In this document: piece after piece, positions 34,044-45,700 of the stretch
How the letters are laid out: every line of letters begins with the position of its first letter
Numbering within the stretch: position 1 is the first letter of the stretch
Origin: Gnetum montanum
Taxonomy: Eukaryota; Streptophyta; Gnetopsida; Gnetales; Gnetaceae
Length of the DNA stretch: 64,000 bases
Reading direction: 5' to 3'
Assembly: GCA_015680685.1 (NCBI GenBank)
Contig: MNCI01005415.1
Location: 89,431-153,430, forward strand
Position numbers and translations under genes: made by a program
The notes under the pieces: generated by a model
What the model was told of the DNA's origin: nothing
Seen by the model: the letters and a program-made list of their open reading frames with translations, nothing else
Databases searched by the model: none

Positions 34044-36508
34044 TGGCGACCGTTTGGGATGCGACCACCAACGAGTGTCCTCGAACAGGATTTAGGTGCC
34101 TGCTGGTCTCTGGCAACACCAAGGACCAGATACCTCCAAATAAACTCAGTAGTTAATGTGAGTATGTGTGTGTGCTGTTGCGGCATGTGTTTCTGTAAAA
34201 TGTAACAATTGCATTGTGTGTGAACTAAAAATGACTTACTTTAAAGAGATTCGGCCAACTTTGCCAAGTACTATGAGTTGTTGAAAATTTCCTATTTTGT
34301 TCAACTACCTAGTCTACGCGGTCCTTATAATACCTACTTGTAACAAATAAAATTTTGTAGAAACATTTGAGCACAGCTCCGCAATCTACTCCTAATTTTC
34401 CCCAGAGAAAGAGATAGTTCCACAAGAAAACTAGAAATAGAGCAAGATTCGATGGAAATAGACAGAAAAGAAAAGAAAGCAGATTTGTGTAAACCTCAAA
34501 TATTTAAACAGGGTAAAATGACACGAGTAAACACTTCGCAATAAAGCTATCCCAAATTCAATATCTATGAATTGATCAAACTTCTAAGGCTCAAACAAGC
34601 AATTTCTTCAAGACAATCCTACTATGCTACCAAAAATTGCTACGTAAACTACCACGTACGAGACTCCATTTTGACTAGATAATAGATGTCAACGATTGCA
34701 TTCAAATAGAACCTTTAAAAGACTTGACAATTTTTGATTGAAATACCACAAGAATTCACTTTAAAGATAAAAAGAAGCTATTCAGGTCCCATCAAAATAC
34801 CAAATATTTTCTGAACCCTCTCGACTACTGGACTACTGGATTGTTCAACAGTGTGACTACAAACAGAGGCTCTCTTACAACAATCCAAATAGAAGTTCCC
34901 ACACGTTGCACAATAATGAAATTTACTACTAAAATGCTCTTAAGGCTTTTAAACACAAGTGCTTCTATAGAAAAATTTTCATAGAAATTTCTATCGGGCA
35001 ACAAGAACAGTAAGAGCAATCTAAAAATCCCAAAATTACTTGCCAAGGATGATACTATCTAAACCACTAGCTAAACAATTTTTTAAAAAATGAAATGCAT
35101 AACTCACAAGACCATGACAAAGAGGCTGAAATATTTACTCTAGAAAGCCATCTTGCAAGCAACCATCACAACTTCTTCTTTACAAAGCTCTTCTCCCAAG
35201 TCTCAAAATGTCTCCAAGTGAGAGCCCAAATGCTAACTTATAGCCTTCTCAAAATGAGATGACAAGTCTTCTCCCAAAAGTCTTACAACTGATGTGAGAA
35301 GTGATGATATCCTCCTCTTTTTCTCCTCCCCCCCTTGAAACCTTTTTATAGGATTCCAAGGTAGGTAGGGAAGTTACATAGTTTAAAAATATCTCACCTA
35401 ACTTCTCTCCCAAGTAACCTGACTAACCAATTAGAAAATTGCTTGTCCAACAAGCTAGGAGAAAGTTATGTAGTTAGGGAGTTAGGAAGTTATGCATAAA
35501 ATTAGGAGAATTTTATGCTAACATTAATGTAATGTAACATTTAAATGGGATAATTAATATTGCAAATTTATAATGGGTAGTAATTTATATGTTTTAAAAT
35601 AATATTTGTTATGACTTGGGATAATTGAAGGCAAGTCTCTAAATCAAGGCTTCATATAATGAGTACTTCATGTTATGGATATATATATATATCTACATAT
35701 ATATATTATTGGTTAATTTATATTCCATTTTAAGTGGCAGAAGTCATTGAATAATTTTTGGTAAAAGTGGCAAAACGATTCTTCTTGTCTTCCCTGTAAA
35801 TCGCGTGGAGGTTTCATCATAGTTCCAGGGCAACGGTCTTTCTCTTATTTCTGCCAAGAACCTGCAAGAACCGACACATGTTTGAAGCAAGATTCAAAAT
35901 GCAGCATCATCCAAAACCACAGATTCAAACTGCCTCCGTACAATAAGGCCTTGCAAAATCGTAACCGACGATCACCGCGGGGGAAGGCTCTGCAACTGCA
36001 ATCTGACTCTGCCGTCGCGTGTTGGAGAAGAAAGGGGTTTTTTCTGGATAACATTGTGCTGAACATACTATTTTAAATAGAGGATTTTGGTTATTAGAGA
36101 TTTTCATTTTGCCCCCAAATTGACTTAGAGCTTCCTGAGTTTTTGTTTGAAAATTTTCCCTTGAATCTTTACCACCATTGCCATTGATTGTAGAACCAAG
36201 GGCTAACGTTTTATGGATCTACATCTATCGAAACCGCCTATAGAAACCTTCAGAATCATTGCAGCCATACCACCGAAATCATAACAACTTATCCTGCGTT
36301 AGATGTTTCATGTGCCAGGCTGAATGTCGAGCAGCAGTTTGTATGGGGTTTCTGTGCACCTTGAGATCGCCTCCAACGTTTTTTTCTTGTTTTGAACCAG
36401 CAAATCAGCAATGTCAACGGCTGCGGCGGGGTAGAGCGACGGCTGCAGTGATGTTTGTTGGCTTGGCCGTGATTTTACGGTGGCCATGTATTTTCCAGTA
36501 ACACCACA
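34044..36508 (-). repeat. G 3' LTR (right boundary tentative)
   Basis: The inner 747 bp equal the truncated 5' LTR. TATAAAAAGG lies on the minus strand at 35350-35341. The outer end is placed at 36508 because the minus strand there reads GAGGGAAAAGAAGAC, a polypurine tract, followed by TGTGGTGTTACTGG. The boundary cannot be checked against the other LTR, which is cut off. Confidence 0.55.
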
Positions 36509-37122
36509 GTCTTCTTTTCCCTCACTGATGCTACATAATTTTTCAAAACATTCGAGGCGTTGCTGATTTTTGTTTAATTCCTGTTTTACATGAAATTTCA
36601 AATGTTTTCTTAAGGATACAACCGAATTTAACAACTGGGACCTGCAACTTTGTGCCTTCCACATAAATAATATACTCCCTTCCTTACTAATTTTACTATC
36701 CTCTGATCTTTGACAAGGGAATAATCCAGCACTTTCATCTTGTACCCAAAAGGCTTCAACATCAAAATTTTTTTACCAGTGAATCAATCTTCTAAAAAAA
36801 ACCCACCCATCAACCTTCAACACTAAAGCTGTAATTTACTTAAAACCATAGATTCCTCCAATTTTGAATAAAATATTTTAACTGTTCCATGGAATGGCGA
36901 AATGTGCTAACATTTTTTCCCCTTAAAAACTTAAATAAACTTACGCAGCCTCATTCCCAAACTAAAACATCTTGAAATTTTCATTGAATTTTTACATTCA
37001 AGAAGAAATCTTTTTTGAGGAAAATTCCCATTTAACATAAGGTGAGATGGGACAAAAACATCATTCCTAGGAGAAAATCAAATTGTACATAACAACGATA
37101 CATTATCAAGTCCTTCAATGGA
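36509..37122 (-). other. G 3' untranslated region
   Basis: AT-rich, no gene seen. It begins with the proposed polypurine tract. Confidence 0.45.
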
Positions 37123-37635
37123 CTATTCTTGGGATGGAAACTGGATTGTGAGGGTTAATTTAGTGGGAATCCTCATCTCTTTCACAATTTCATAAGAGAT
37201 TTCTGATGTGATGAAGGCAGTCTTGTTGTTCTCTTGCTTGGTGGAGCTCTCACCTTGATCTACTAGAGCTTCCTTTTCAACGTTTTCCTCATTTTCTTTT
37301 TCGGAAGAGCTCTTTTGTCCTTCTTCATTGAATCCTTCATTTTTCTCTTGAGAGGCCAAAGATTCTCCCCATCCCCATGAAGACTCTTCATAGTTTGATG
37401 GCTCTTCTCCTTTTTCTTCTTCCTTGGAGCAATCTTGATATCGCCCCCAAACATTGGACTCTATATCCAAACCCCAAGTGAGAAAATAAAATTCATCAGA
37501 TAGCCAAGCCATAAAAGGGCATTCCTTTGGAGCTCCACAAGATCTAGCCTTTAGATAAGCCTTCAATACATGCTCAGGGCAACATCCCATCACATATGGA
37601 ATAAAAGGCCTTCTCAATGCTCTCTTAAACTCCAT
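37123..37635 (-). CDS. Acidic ORF of G, unknown function
   Basis: 170 codons from ATG 37635 to the stop at 37123. The N-terminal 60 residues look folded (MEFKRALRRPFIPYVMGCCP, then WGLDIESNVWGRYQDC), followed by a long Glu/Ser/Lys-rich region that is probably disordered, and a hydrophobic-basic end (RIPTKLTLTIQF). It lies between the RT end and the 3' LTR, where integrase should be. I do not recognise it. The frame is intact, unlike most frames nearby, but the DNA has no homologue in the window, so chance or a remnant of the pol end cannot be excluded. Confidence 0.5.
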   Translation of the reverse strand: MEFKRALRRPFIPYVMGCCPEHVLKAYLKARSCGAPKECPFMAWLSDEFYFLTWGLDIESNVWGRYQDCSKEEEKGEEPSNYEESSWGWGESLASQEKNEGFNEEGQKSSSEKENEENVEKEALVDQGESSTKQENNKTAFITSEISYEIVKEMRIPTKLTLTIQFPSQE

Positions 37636-38000
37636 TAGCTCTTTCTAATTTTCTCTACCAAACTTGAAATGAAAGTAGATGAAATATTAAGCAATCTAAC
37701 CCTCCTTTTATAGGTGCTAAAATGTTTAACTTCCATCCAAGTGTCTTCAACCAAGCTTCCTTCTTTCTAGGCATTCAAACCATTTTTCATAATCCTCACT
37801 AAGTGGTGGATGAGTCACCTTCCCCACTTGTCAAACTTGTAGAATTCCACTTGTTTTACTTGTAGGCTTCCACTTGCCTCATTTGAAGGAAAGATAATGT
37901 TTCAAATATAAATGAAGCATAATTAAATATAATGGACACTATATCCCTAGTAATATTTACATAATACTATATACATATATTATTTTGTGTGATGACATCT
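37636..38000 (-). other. Gap between acidic ORF and RT of G
   Basis: AT-rich, no RNase H or integrase motif seen. The pol sequence stops at 38001 right after the thumb-like part (KINFVKKFIPKFTEITKPL), which suggests an internal deletion. Confidence 0.4.
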
Positions 38001-39104
38001 TCAAGTTGTATGCATCAAAGGTTTGGTAATTTCGGTAAATTTGGGGATGAACTTTTTCACAAAGTTTATCTTCCTAAAGAATGATCTAAGAGATTTCTTA
38101 CTTGTGGGATGCTCAATATTCTGGACTGCTTGAATTCGGGATTTTTCTATGGCAATCCCTTCTTGACATATCACATGGCCTAATAAACTTCCAGATTTAA
38201 CCCCGAAGATACACTTCTTAGGATTTAATGAAATACCAAACTCACGGCATTTGTCGAATACTTGTTGGAGATGATTGATATGATCTTCTTTTTTCTTTGA
38301 AAATACTGTAATATCGTCCAAATAAACTACTATGAATTTTCCTAATAAATCCTTAAATGCTAAATCCATTGCTCTTTGAAAAGTAGCTCCAGCATTGGAC
38401 AATCCGAATGGCATTCTTTGGTAGGCAAAAGTTCCCCATTTGGTGATAAATGATGTTTTGTATCTATCATTCTTATCTACCACGATTTGATTATAACCTG
38501 AGAAACCGTCTAAGAAAGAATATGCATGATAACCTGAGACTTTAATCAGCATCTCATCAATTCTTGGAAGTGGATACTTATCCTTCTTTGAAGCATTGTT
38601 TAAATTTGTAAAGTCTACACAAAGTCTTATATCACCATTTTTCTTTCATACTGGAATAAGGTTAGCAAGCCATGTCGAATATCGTACTGGATATATGATT
38701 TGTGCTTGCAACAACTTTTTGATTTCGGCTTCCATAGCTGGTTCAAATGATGGATTAAATTTCCTTTGTTTTTGCTTAACTATTTTGCAACATTCTGTTA
38801 AAGGAATATTATGTGTCATCACATCTTGCCGAAATGCTTTAAGATCATCATAAGACCAAGCACAATTATCCAAATTATCTTGTAGACATGATAACAAATC
38901 TTGCTTGAAATTTGAATCTCTTTCCTTTGTAACATTTAGCGTTTTTGGTGTCTTGTCTAATCCAAAATTTACTGCCTCAAAAGCTTGACTATCTAAGTTC
39001 TGTATATCCTTTCCAGTAAGTAAATTTTTCTTGAACTCATGTTTCAAATCAATCATCCTTTTTGGAATAAAATTAGCTTTGGAATTTGACAACATTTTAG
39101 GCAT
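38001..39104 (-). pseudogene. pol: G reverse transcriptase
   Basis: Open from 39104 (MPKMLSNSKANFIPKRM) to one TGA near 38644 (PV-stop-KKNGDIRLCVDF, where Arg is usual), then open again to 38001. Motifs: WSYDDLKAF, IYPVRYSTWLANLIPV, SFLDGFSGYNQI, MPFGLSNAGATFQRAM, catalytic YLDD at 38324-38313, LNPKKCIFGVKSGSLLGHVI. YLDD and LLGHVI separate it from the YIDD-type RT of E1 and E2. With one stop it is much better kept than those. It ends after the connection region; RNase H and integrase are missing. Confidence 0.85.
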
Positions 39105-39107
39105 CTC

Positions 39108-39680
39108 TTAACCCTCAAATTCTTGTTTATTCTTTATAAATCTTAATACTTGATCATCGTCTTCAAATACTTGTAAATGTCTTATATTGTCTGGTACTGA
39201 TGGCTGATGTTCTTCTTTAATCATGACATTTTTGTAATTTTCTAATATTTGCATATCCAATGTTGAAGTTGCCTTAGCCAAATCATCTGCTATAAGATTC
39301 TCCACTCTATTTATATGCTCTATTTGGCAAGGTTGAAATTGATCTAACATCTTACAAGCAAGTTGCTTATAAGGTCTCAAGAATGAGCTCTTTATGACAC
39401 AATTACCTTTTACTTGTTCTCAGACTAATCTTGAGTCTCCCTTTATAGCGATTTCTTTGATATTATTTTCTAGAGCTATTTTCATACCAATACATAAAGC
39501 TTCATACTTAGCCTTGTTGTTAGTACAAGGGAAAGATAAATGAATTGCTTTGAGAATTTTGGGTGAATTGTTCTTGAATATAACTATTCCAACTCCTGCA
39601 ACTTTTGAATTACATGAACCATCAAAGTATAACTCCCATTTATCCTTTTGCTTTGATTGTCCTTTTTCAGGACTATAACT
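39108..39680 (-). pseudogene. G archaeal-type RNase H upstream of RT
   Basis: WELYFDGSCNSKVAGVGIV (first Asp), then CTNNKAKYEALCIGM (Glu position), IKGDSRLV (Asp) and, after one TGA near 39418, ENLIADDLAKATS (last Asp). A linker with PSVPDNIRHLQVFEDDDQVL leads to RT. This is the aRNH type of the Tat lineage, but it lies before RT, between protease and polymerase, instead of after the gypsy RNase H. I recall plant polyproteins with this order, so it is probably a family trait and not a local rearrangement. Confidence 0.8.
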
Positions 39681-39683
39681 TTC

Positions 39684-41989
39684 TTAGAGTGTACAAATTT
39701 TGTTTTCAACACCTCCTTTTTTAGCCATTTTACTTTTTCCATTTGAAGTAATATTATCTATCATCAAAGGTTCGCTATAGATGTAAATTTGATTTGGTTC
39801 TCCTTTCCAAGGTAACCACATGTGAGAATAATCTGTTGATATATAACCTAAGAAATTCTTACTCCAACTTCTACTCAATAAGAGACTATGCGAATCTGGT
39901 ATATCTGCCACTTGAATAGTTACTCTACTCCTTATGCGAGGTTCAGAAGCAATTTCCAGTAGAACACTTGGTAATTGACCCACAATCTTTACTCTACTTT
40001 TATCCACTTGAACAATCTTTTTGTTTGATTTTTCAGGAATCAAACCAAGTTTCTTACATATAGACAATGGCATTATAGTGGACGTGGATCCAAAATCAAC
40101 CAAACAATTGTGCAAGTATTTATCCTTCAATTTCATTGTCAAAAGGAAAGGAGGAGCTTCCTTATCATATGAAGTCTTTAATTTCTCATCATTATGAGAC
40201 ACATAACTTAACTCTGATTCTCTAGCTCTCCTTTTACCTTTAATGAATTCTAAAGCCTTTCTTTGCTGATCTCCTATTTGAAGCAACTGATAGAGGCTAA
40301 TATTGGCTTTGACATGTTTAAGGTCTTCTATCAAATCATATTCACCATCACCAATGAAGTTTGATCTCTTTATCCATTTATTAAAAGACTGATTTGGAGT
40401 GCTTTGCTCCACTTGATTGTCTTTACCTTTATTCTTATCCTTTCTACTTGGCTCAATAGCTCTTCTCTTAGTAGATGGATCAGTAATAACATTTGGGGGT
40501 CTAGAAGTAGTTAGTCTTTCCTTAGATCGAAGACTATATCCATTTTCCTCATTGTTCTTGCATTCCTCATCTGAAAACATATCTTCTTTAGAACTTGATA
40601 GAGAAGAAGTATCGATAAATCCATTGCTAGAAGATTTACTTGCATAGTGAACACTAGATAACTCATTATCAGATTCAATATCAAGAAAGTTGGACATAAT
40701 AAGATCACTTTCATCCTCATCTTTTGCTAACTTACTGTCTTGATGTTTATGCTTCCTATTTTTCCTTTCTTCCTTGATATTAACTCTTGCCAAAGCTTTT
40801 TCAAGCTTCACTATTTTGTTAGACATATCTCTCATTAATTTTCCTTTTTCAGATCCTACTCTTTCTTGCTCTATCTTAACATGAGAGGGACCTGGTAAAG
40901 CTTTAATTTGAGCTAAATCTTGCATAGGAATCATAACTCTTTCTTCTCTTTTTTGAATTGNNNNNNNNNNNNNNNNNNNNNNNNNNNNNNNNNNNNNNNN
41001 NNNNNNNNNNNNNNNNNNNNNNNNNNNNNNNNNNNNNNNNNNNNNNNNNNNNNNNNNNNNNNNNNNNNNNNNNNNNNNNNNNNNNNNNNNNNNNNNNNNN
41101 NNNNNNNNNNNNNNNNNNNNNNNNNNNNNNNNNNNNNNNNNNNNNNNNNNNNNNNNNNNNNNNNNNNNNNNNNNNNNNNNNNNNNNNNNNNNNNNNNNNN
41201 NNNNNNNNNNNNNNNNNNNNNNNNNNNNNNNNNNNNNNNNNNNNNNNNNNNNNNNNNNNNNNNNNNNNNNNNNNNNNNNNNNNNNNNNNNNNNNNNNNNN
41301 NNNNNNNNNNNNNNNNNNNNNNNNNNNNNNNNNNNNNNNNNNNNNNNNNNNNNNNNNNNNNNNNNNNNNNNNNNNNNNNNNNNNNNNNNNNNNNNNNNNN
41401 NNNNNNNNNNNNNNNNNNNNNNNNNNNNNNNNNNNNNNNNNNNNNNNNNNNNNNNNNNNNNNNNNNNNNNNNNNNNNNNNNNNNNNNNNNNNNNNNNNNN
41501 NNNNNNNNNNNNNNNNNNNNNNNNNNNNNNNNNNNNNNNNNNNNNNNNNNNNNNNNNNNNNNNNNNNNNNNNNNNNNNNNNNNNNNNNNNNNNNNNNNNN
41601 NNNNNNNNNNNNNNNNNNNNNNNNNNNNNNNNNNNNNNNNNNNNNNNNNNNAAATAAGCTTTTCTAGGAATAAAAGGCTCAGGCAAATATTTGTAAACTA
41701 CCTTAGGAATATCATTGTAATTTTCAAATCCTAATGGTGTAACTCCTTGCCAAGGATTTTCCATCTTATTTCTTTGAAATGTTGAACTCTTAGACTTTCT
41801 AGATCTTCTCTTACGAATTGACAAACCAGATATAATGGGTGATCTTCTTGATCTTCTAGTTTTTACTCCACTACTTGTTCCCAATTTAGAAACTTTCCTT
41901 TGTTCTTCTTCTGATGAGGAATCAGTCTTAGAATCTAGAATATCTTTTGAAACTTTGAAACTTTCCAAACTATGAAATTTCTTGGTCAT
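39684..41989 (-). CDS. gag-pro: G gag-protease frame (interrupted by N gap)
   Basis: From ATG 41989, 93 bases after the PBS, the minus-strand frame is open to the N run (41651-40961) and continues in the same frame to 39684. The N-terminal part is rich in Ser/Arg/Lys. A coiled-coil-like stretch (NKIVKLEKALARVNIKEERK) and an acidic, Ser-rich stretch follow the gap. The protease is at about 40130-39810: LVDFGSTSTIMPLSICKKLG holds the catalytic DFG-type triplet, followed by SLLLSRSWSKNFLGY. The gap hides most of the gag domain. That the frame is kept across 691 N may be fortuitous, since gap sizes are often estimates. Confidence 0.72.
40961..41651. other. Assembly gap, 691 N
   Basis: Run of N inside the G gag region. 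Any frame crossing it is unverified. Confidence 1.
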
Positions 41990-42081
41990 GAACTGAAAAT
42001 AGTATCTAATTCTTAAGCCTTACAAATAATTCTTGATGTACTAAAAGTATAAGGCTTATGAACCTAGAGGCTTAATTTTCA

Positions 42082-42099
42082 GCCCTCCTTCTAGCGCCA
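42082..42099 (-). other. G primer-binding site
   Basis: The minus strand reads TGGCGCTAGAAGGAGGGC, identical to that of E1, ten bases from the LTR edge. Confidence 0.8.
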
Positions 42100-42109
42100 A
42101 AAGAACAAT

Positions 42110-42856
42110 TGGCGACCATTTGGGACACGACCGCCAACAAGTGTCCTCGAACAGGATTTAGGTGCCTACTGGTATCTGGCAACACCAAGGCCTAGATACC
42201 TCCAAATAAACTTAGTTGTTAATGTGAGTATGTGTGTGTGCTGTTGCGGCGTGCGGTTGTGAGAAATGTAACGATTGCGTTGTGTGTAAACTACAAATGA
42301 CTTACTTTAAAGAGATTCAGCCAACTTTGCCAAGTACTGTGAGTTCTTGAAAATTTCCTATTTTGTTCAACTGCCTAGTCTACGCGGTCCTTATAATACC
42401 TACTTGTAACAAATAAAATTTTGCAAAAACATTTGAGCACAACTCCGCAATCTACTCCTAATTTTCCCCAGAGAAAGAGATAGTTCCACAAGAAAACTAG
42501 AAATAGAGCAAGATTCGATGGAAATAGACAGAAAAGAAAAGAAAGCAGATTTGTGTAAACCTCAAATATTTAAACAAGGTAAAATGACACGAGTAAACAC
42601 TTCGTAATAAAGCTATCCCAAATTCAATATCTATGAATTAATCAAAATTCTAAGGCTCAAACAAGTAATTTCTGCAAGACAATCTTACTATGCTACCAAA
42701 AATTGCTGCGTAAACTACCACGTACGAGACTTTATTTTGACTAGATAATAGATGTCAACGATTGCATTCAAACAGAACCTTTAAAAGATTTGAATATTTC
42801 TGATTGAAATACCACGAGAATTCACTTTAAAGATAAAAAGAAGCTATTCAGGTCCC
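42110..42856 (-). repeat. G 5' LTR, inner part only
   Basis: Matches 34044-34790. The match ends abruptly at GGTCCC (42851-42856), where the E3 antisense gene begins mid-exon. The outer part of the LTR is deleted. Confidence 0.85.
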
Positions 42857-45146
42857 TTGAGTTGTATCCCCTGTTTCGGGCATAGGTGTTTCCTAAATCC
42901 TTGTCCTAGGTGAGGAATCTTGGGGTGGAAGTTGTGCGCATCATGTGAACTATTTTAGAAATTGGGATGCATTATAATTGGGCTCAATTTTTATTGTTGG
43001 GCCTTCATAAGGAGATAGTGCGATTGCGTTCGAATGTTGAGGCGCAGTCCCATTTTACATTCGCATTCTTCGCAGGCTATCTACGTCACTTGGTTGAGTT
43101 TTTAGTGGTTCATGTGGATAATAAATATGTCCTACGGGATCGTACTCAGTTATCTCACCCGTGGATTAACCATTTGTTCAAGATAGCTGAATCCCAAGAT
43201 GCACCAGAGGGGATTGATGAATCTGTGTCCATCACCACAGAAGGGTCATCTGGTACTTCAATCCATACACGTGACAGTGTAGGGTTGGAACTAGACAATG
43301 TGCCCTACACTACAAAGAGAGCTGAACGGGTTATCAAGGAGACTATCGGGAAAGCCAAATCAAAGCTCCCGAAGCATGAACACCCTAAAGAGGTGGCCTC
43401 AACTATGGAGGAGCCAAGGGTGACGTGAATACGGTTCAAAATTCCTATTCAAGGTGAGTAAGCCTGGCGCACTTATTACATTGTCCTTTTCATCTTATTC
43501 ATATTTTTCATTTTGACCACTTACATGAAACTAATGCCTTCAGACTTGACTCAGGAAGTGAGGAGACAAGAGTTAGAGACGATTATTGAGGAGGAGGAAG
43601 CTATGCCGAACTTAATAATTGAGGAGGAAGAGGTGGACAAAGATCAAGTGGAAGGGATGGAAGAGCTGAGGGAAGACACCATGGAGACAGAACTGGTCGA
43701 TGACCAGGGTGGTGTTGATGAAATGTTCAGTAGCTTCCTTAAGGGAAGATTGGACCTCGACGACCCTCAAAACCTAGAAGGGGACAGCGAACACGGTATA
43801 TTTCTATTTTCTTTATTGCGTTGCTTTGTGAATCGTTGTTTCTATGGTGTTTTACTTTTATGTTTCTATCCCTTTCAGACGAAGGTAGGATAATTCCTAC
43901 GATGCGTTTGGAAGTTCCTATGAAGGTGGCTCCACCTGAAATGCCCCCTGAGGCTAGTCCGCCTCATACTCGTAGATCATTTTCTTGGACTGAGATGCCA
44001 AGTAAAATGGATTTCATGACCAGTATCGTCAACAAGGTGGTTGAACGTATTCAGGAAGCCGACCCTGAGATAGGTATGACTGGTTTAAGCCTTCTGCAGC
44101 ATTTGAGTTTCACACCCCTTTTTTGTCGTCTAATGTTTAATGCCTATTCTTTTCGTGTGCGTAGTATCCAAGCTGAAGTGGGATCCTTCTGAGATCGTTA
44201 GTATTGAAAGTTTGCCTACACTACCCCTAGAAGTTGAACAGATACCAAGGCTGGTCTATGACAAGGTGGCGGAAGGTCTCGTGCATAACGCCAAATTGCT
44301 TTGGACCTGTAGGAGTTCCATCGAACAGTTATGGCTGCAAATCCAAGCAAAGGAAAAAGAGGTTTCCGAGTTATCAATTGAATGTGATGATCTCAAGGAT
44401 TGGTATGAGTTTGCCTTGGCCAGAATGATAGGTGATCGTTCTTGGTGAACCTCTGAGATCACCTATACTAGATATTGGAACCTGCTCAATCTCCACGCGT
44501 CACTAATCTAGAAACTAGCAGAGCTTAAGGCCCAAATAGATCTACTGAACCTCAAGTTCCAGGATTGGAAGGCTTTCGCTTCCAAGGTGCATAAGTGGGG
44601 TCAAGATGAAAGGAACCATAAGCACCATTACAAGAAATCATTGAAGGAAGTATCCATATAAAAGCGTCAGCATGAAATGTTTGTAGAGGGTCTGGGTCTA
44701 CGCTCTGTATTTGATACCTTTGCTAAGAATACAACTGTTGAGATGGAATTGCCTACGAGGGTAATTACAACCACTTCTAGGGAGGTCTCTATGCATGAAT
44801 TCCCCTTGAAACATTCTACATGGTCATCAGTTGACAAGGGGAAGGCCTTGGCAAATGTCGATCTGGGTCTTGATGGGACTGATTGGGCCAGTGTCTCAGA
44901 AGAGGAAATTCTCCATCGATTGGAATTCGGTTTACGGGGGTCCTCTTCGGTAAGCATTTTGTTGCCATGAAATTCATTCATTGAATGATGTTTGGGAGTT
45001 TTCTCCTTTGTTCTTGTGTTGATTGTCTCTTTTGTATTTTATAGGGTCAAGACGGCGACGATGTTCAAGAAGCTGGCCCCAGTGGAGTAGGGACCCATGA
45101 TGCTGGCGGGTCTAAAGGGGATGACCCTCCCGTCCCTGATGTTTAA
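42857..45146 (+). pseudogene. Antisense accessory gene of E3, 5' end lost
   Basis: Best-kept copy of the antisense gene. Exons: 42857-43453 (equivalent to the second half of E1 exon 4; YPLF, FPKSLS, YNWAQFLLLGLHKEIVRL, HFTFAFFAGYLRHLVEFLVV), 43544-43795 (acidic, EEEEVDKDQVEGMEEL), 43879-44073 (SFSWTEMPSKMDFMTSI), 44165-44949 (VSKLKWDPSEIVSI, VHNAKLLWTCRSSIEQLW, coiled-coil-like KEKEVSELSIECDDLKDW) and 45045-45146 (acidic GQDGDDVQEAGPSG, TAA). Splice sites: GTGAGT/TTCAG, GTATAT/TTTCAG, GTATGA/GCGTAG, GTAAGC/TTATAG. Exon order and lengths follow E1. Stops in the first part (three before 42967, TGA at 43426) and in the fourth exon show decay. The first three exons were removed by the deletion that joined G. 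Confidence 0.75.
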
Positions 45147-45524
45147 TTTTTTCTTTGAAATTATTTCGGCTCACATTTTTACGTGAGTCATAAATTTAAT
45201 GTTTTAAGTTGTATTGAACAGATGAATAGAATCCATTAACTCTTATACTTATCTAACTGTATATCACTACATGTATATATATATATTTATACATATATTT
45301 TTTGTTGTGGATTTCGAGTTTAAATGTAAACATGACACAACAATATAAGATTTTTTGGTTTGTTTGTTTTTTTGTAGTTTAAGTGTAGTGCATGAATTTA
45401 ATTATAAGTAAGGATGTAATTATAAGCGAAGGATAATTGCGAAGAATGTTATTGACAACATGACAATACAAGCGTAAATTCAAACAATGAACTGGAATTT
45501 GGGAGAAAAAGAAAGTGTAGGTAG
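45147..45524. other. 3' flank of E3 antisense gene
   Basis: AT-rich, with TATATATA stretches at about 45277-45300. No gene seen. Confidence 0.5.
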
Positions 45525-45700
45525 ATGATCTATTTTAAGGCCATTTCAGGCCATACGCACTAGTTTAAGGCCATTTCGGGCAGTGCATAAGCAAGGGAAT
45601 TTTCAAGTGACAGGAGTTGATTTCTTGGTAGACCGACCATTTCTGATTGTGGCTAGTTTTATGTCATTGTGGACATGATAGTTTAACATCATTCCGAACT
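45525..45700 (+). repeat. Motif array M downstream of E3 antisense gene
   Basis: Plus-strand units CTATTTTAAGGCCATTTCAG (45530), CTAGTTTAAGGCCATTTCGG (45560), CTAGTTTTATGTCATTGTGG (45653) and ATAGTTTAACATCATTCCGA (45678). Same place and strand as in E1 and E2. Confidence 0.75.

Larger units (their letters stand above)
34044..42856 (-). mobile_element. G: second gypsy family with aRNH before RT, truncated
   Basis: A minus-strand element with its own LTR family: 34044-34790 matches 42110-42856 closely (TGGCGACCGTTTGGGA against TGGCGACCATTTGGGA). The right (5') LTR keeps only its inner 747 bp. The internal part has a PBS, a long gag-protease frame, an archaeal-type RNase H, RT and an acidic ORF. 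No gypsy RNase H or integrase is visible. The LTRs and RT differ from those of E1-E3, but the PBS is the same. Confidence 0.8.

Noticed and set aside
40920-41734. Long open frames on the plus strand through 40961-41651
   Set aside because: They consist of N bases.
38001-41989. Endogenous pararetrovirus (caulimovirid) because RT is present and integrase is not seen
   Set aside because: LTR pairs, a gypsy PBS and a gypsy-type RT with aRNH are present, and no movement-protein or coat-protein signature is visible.
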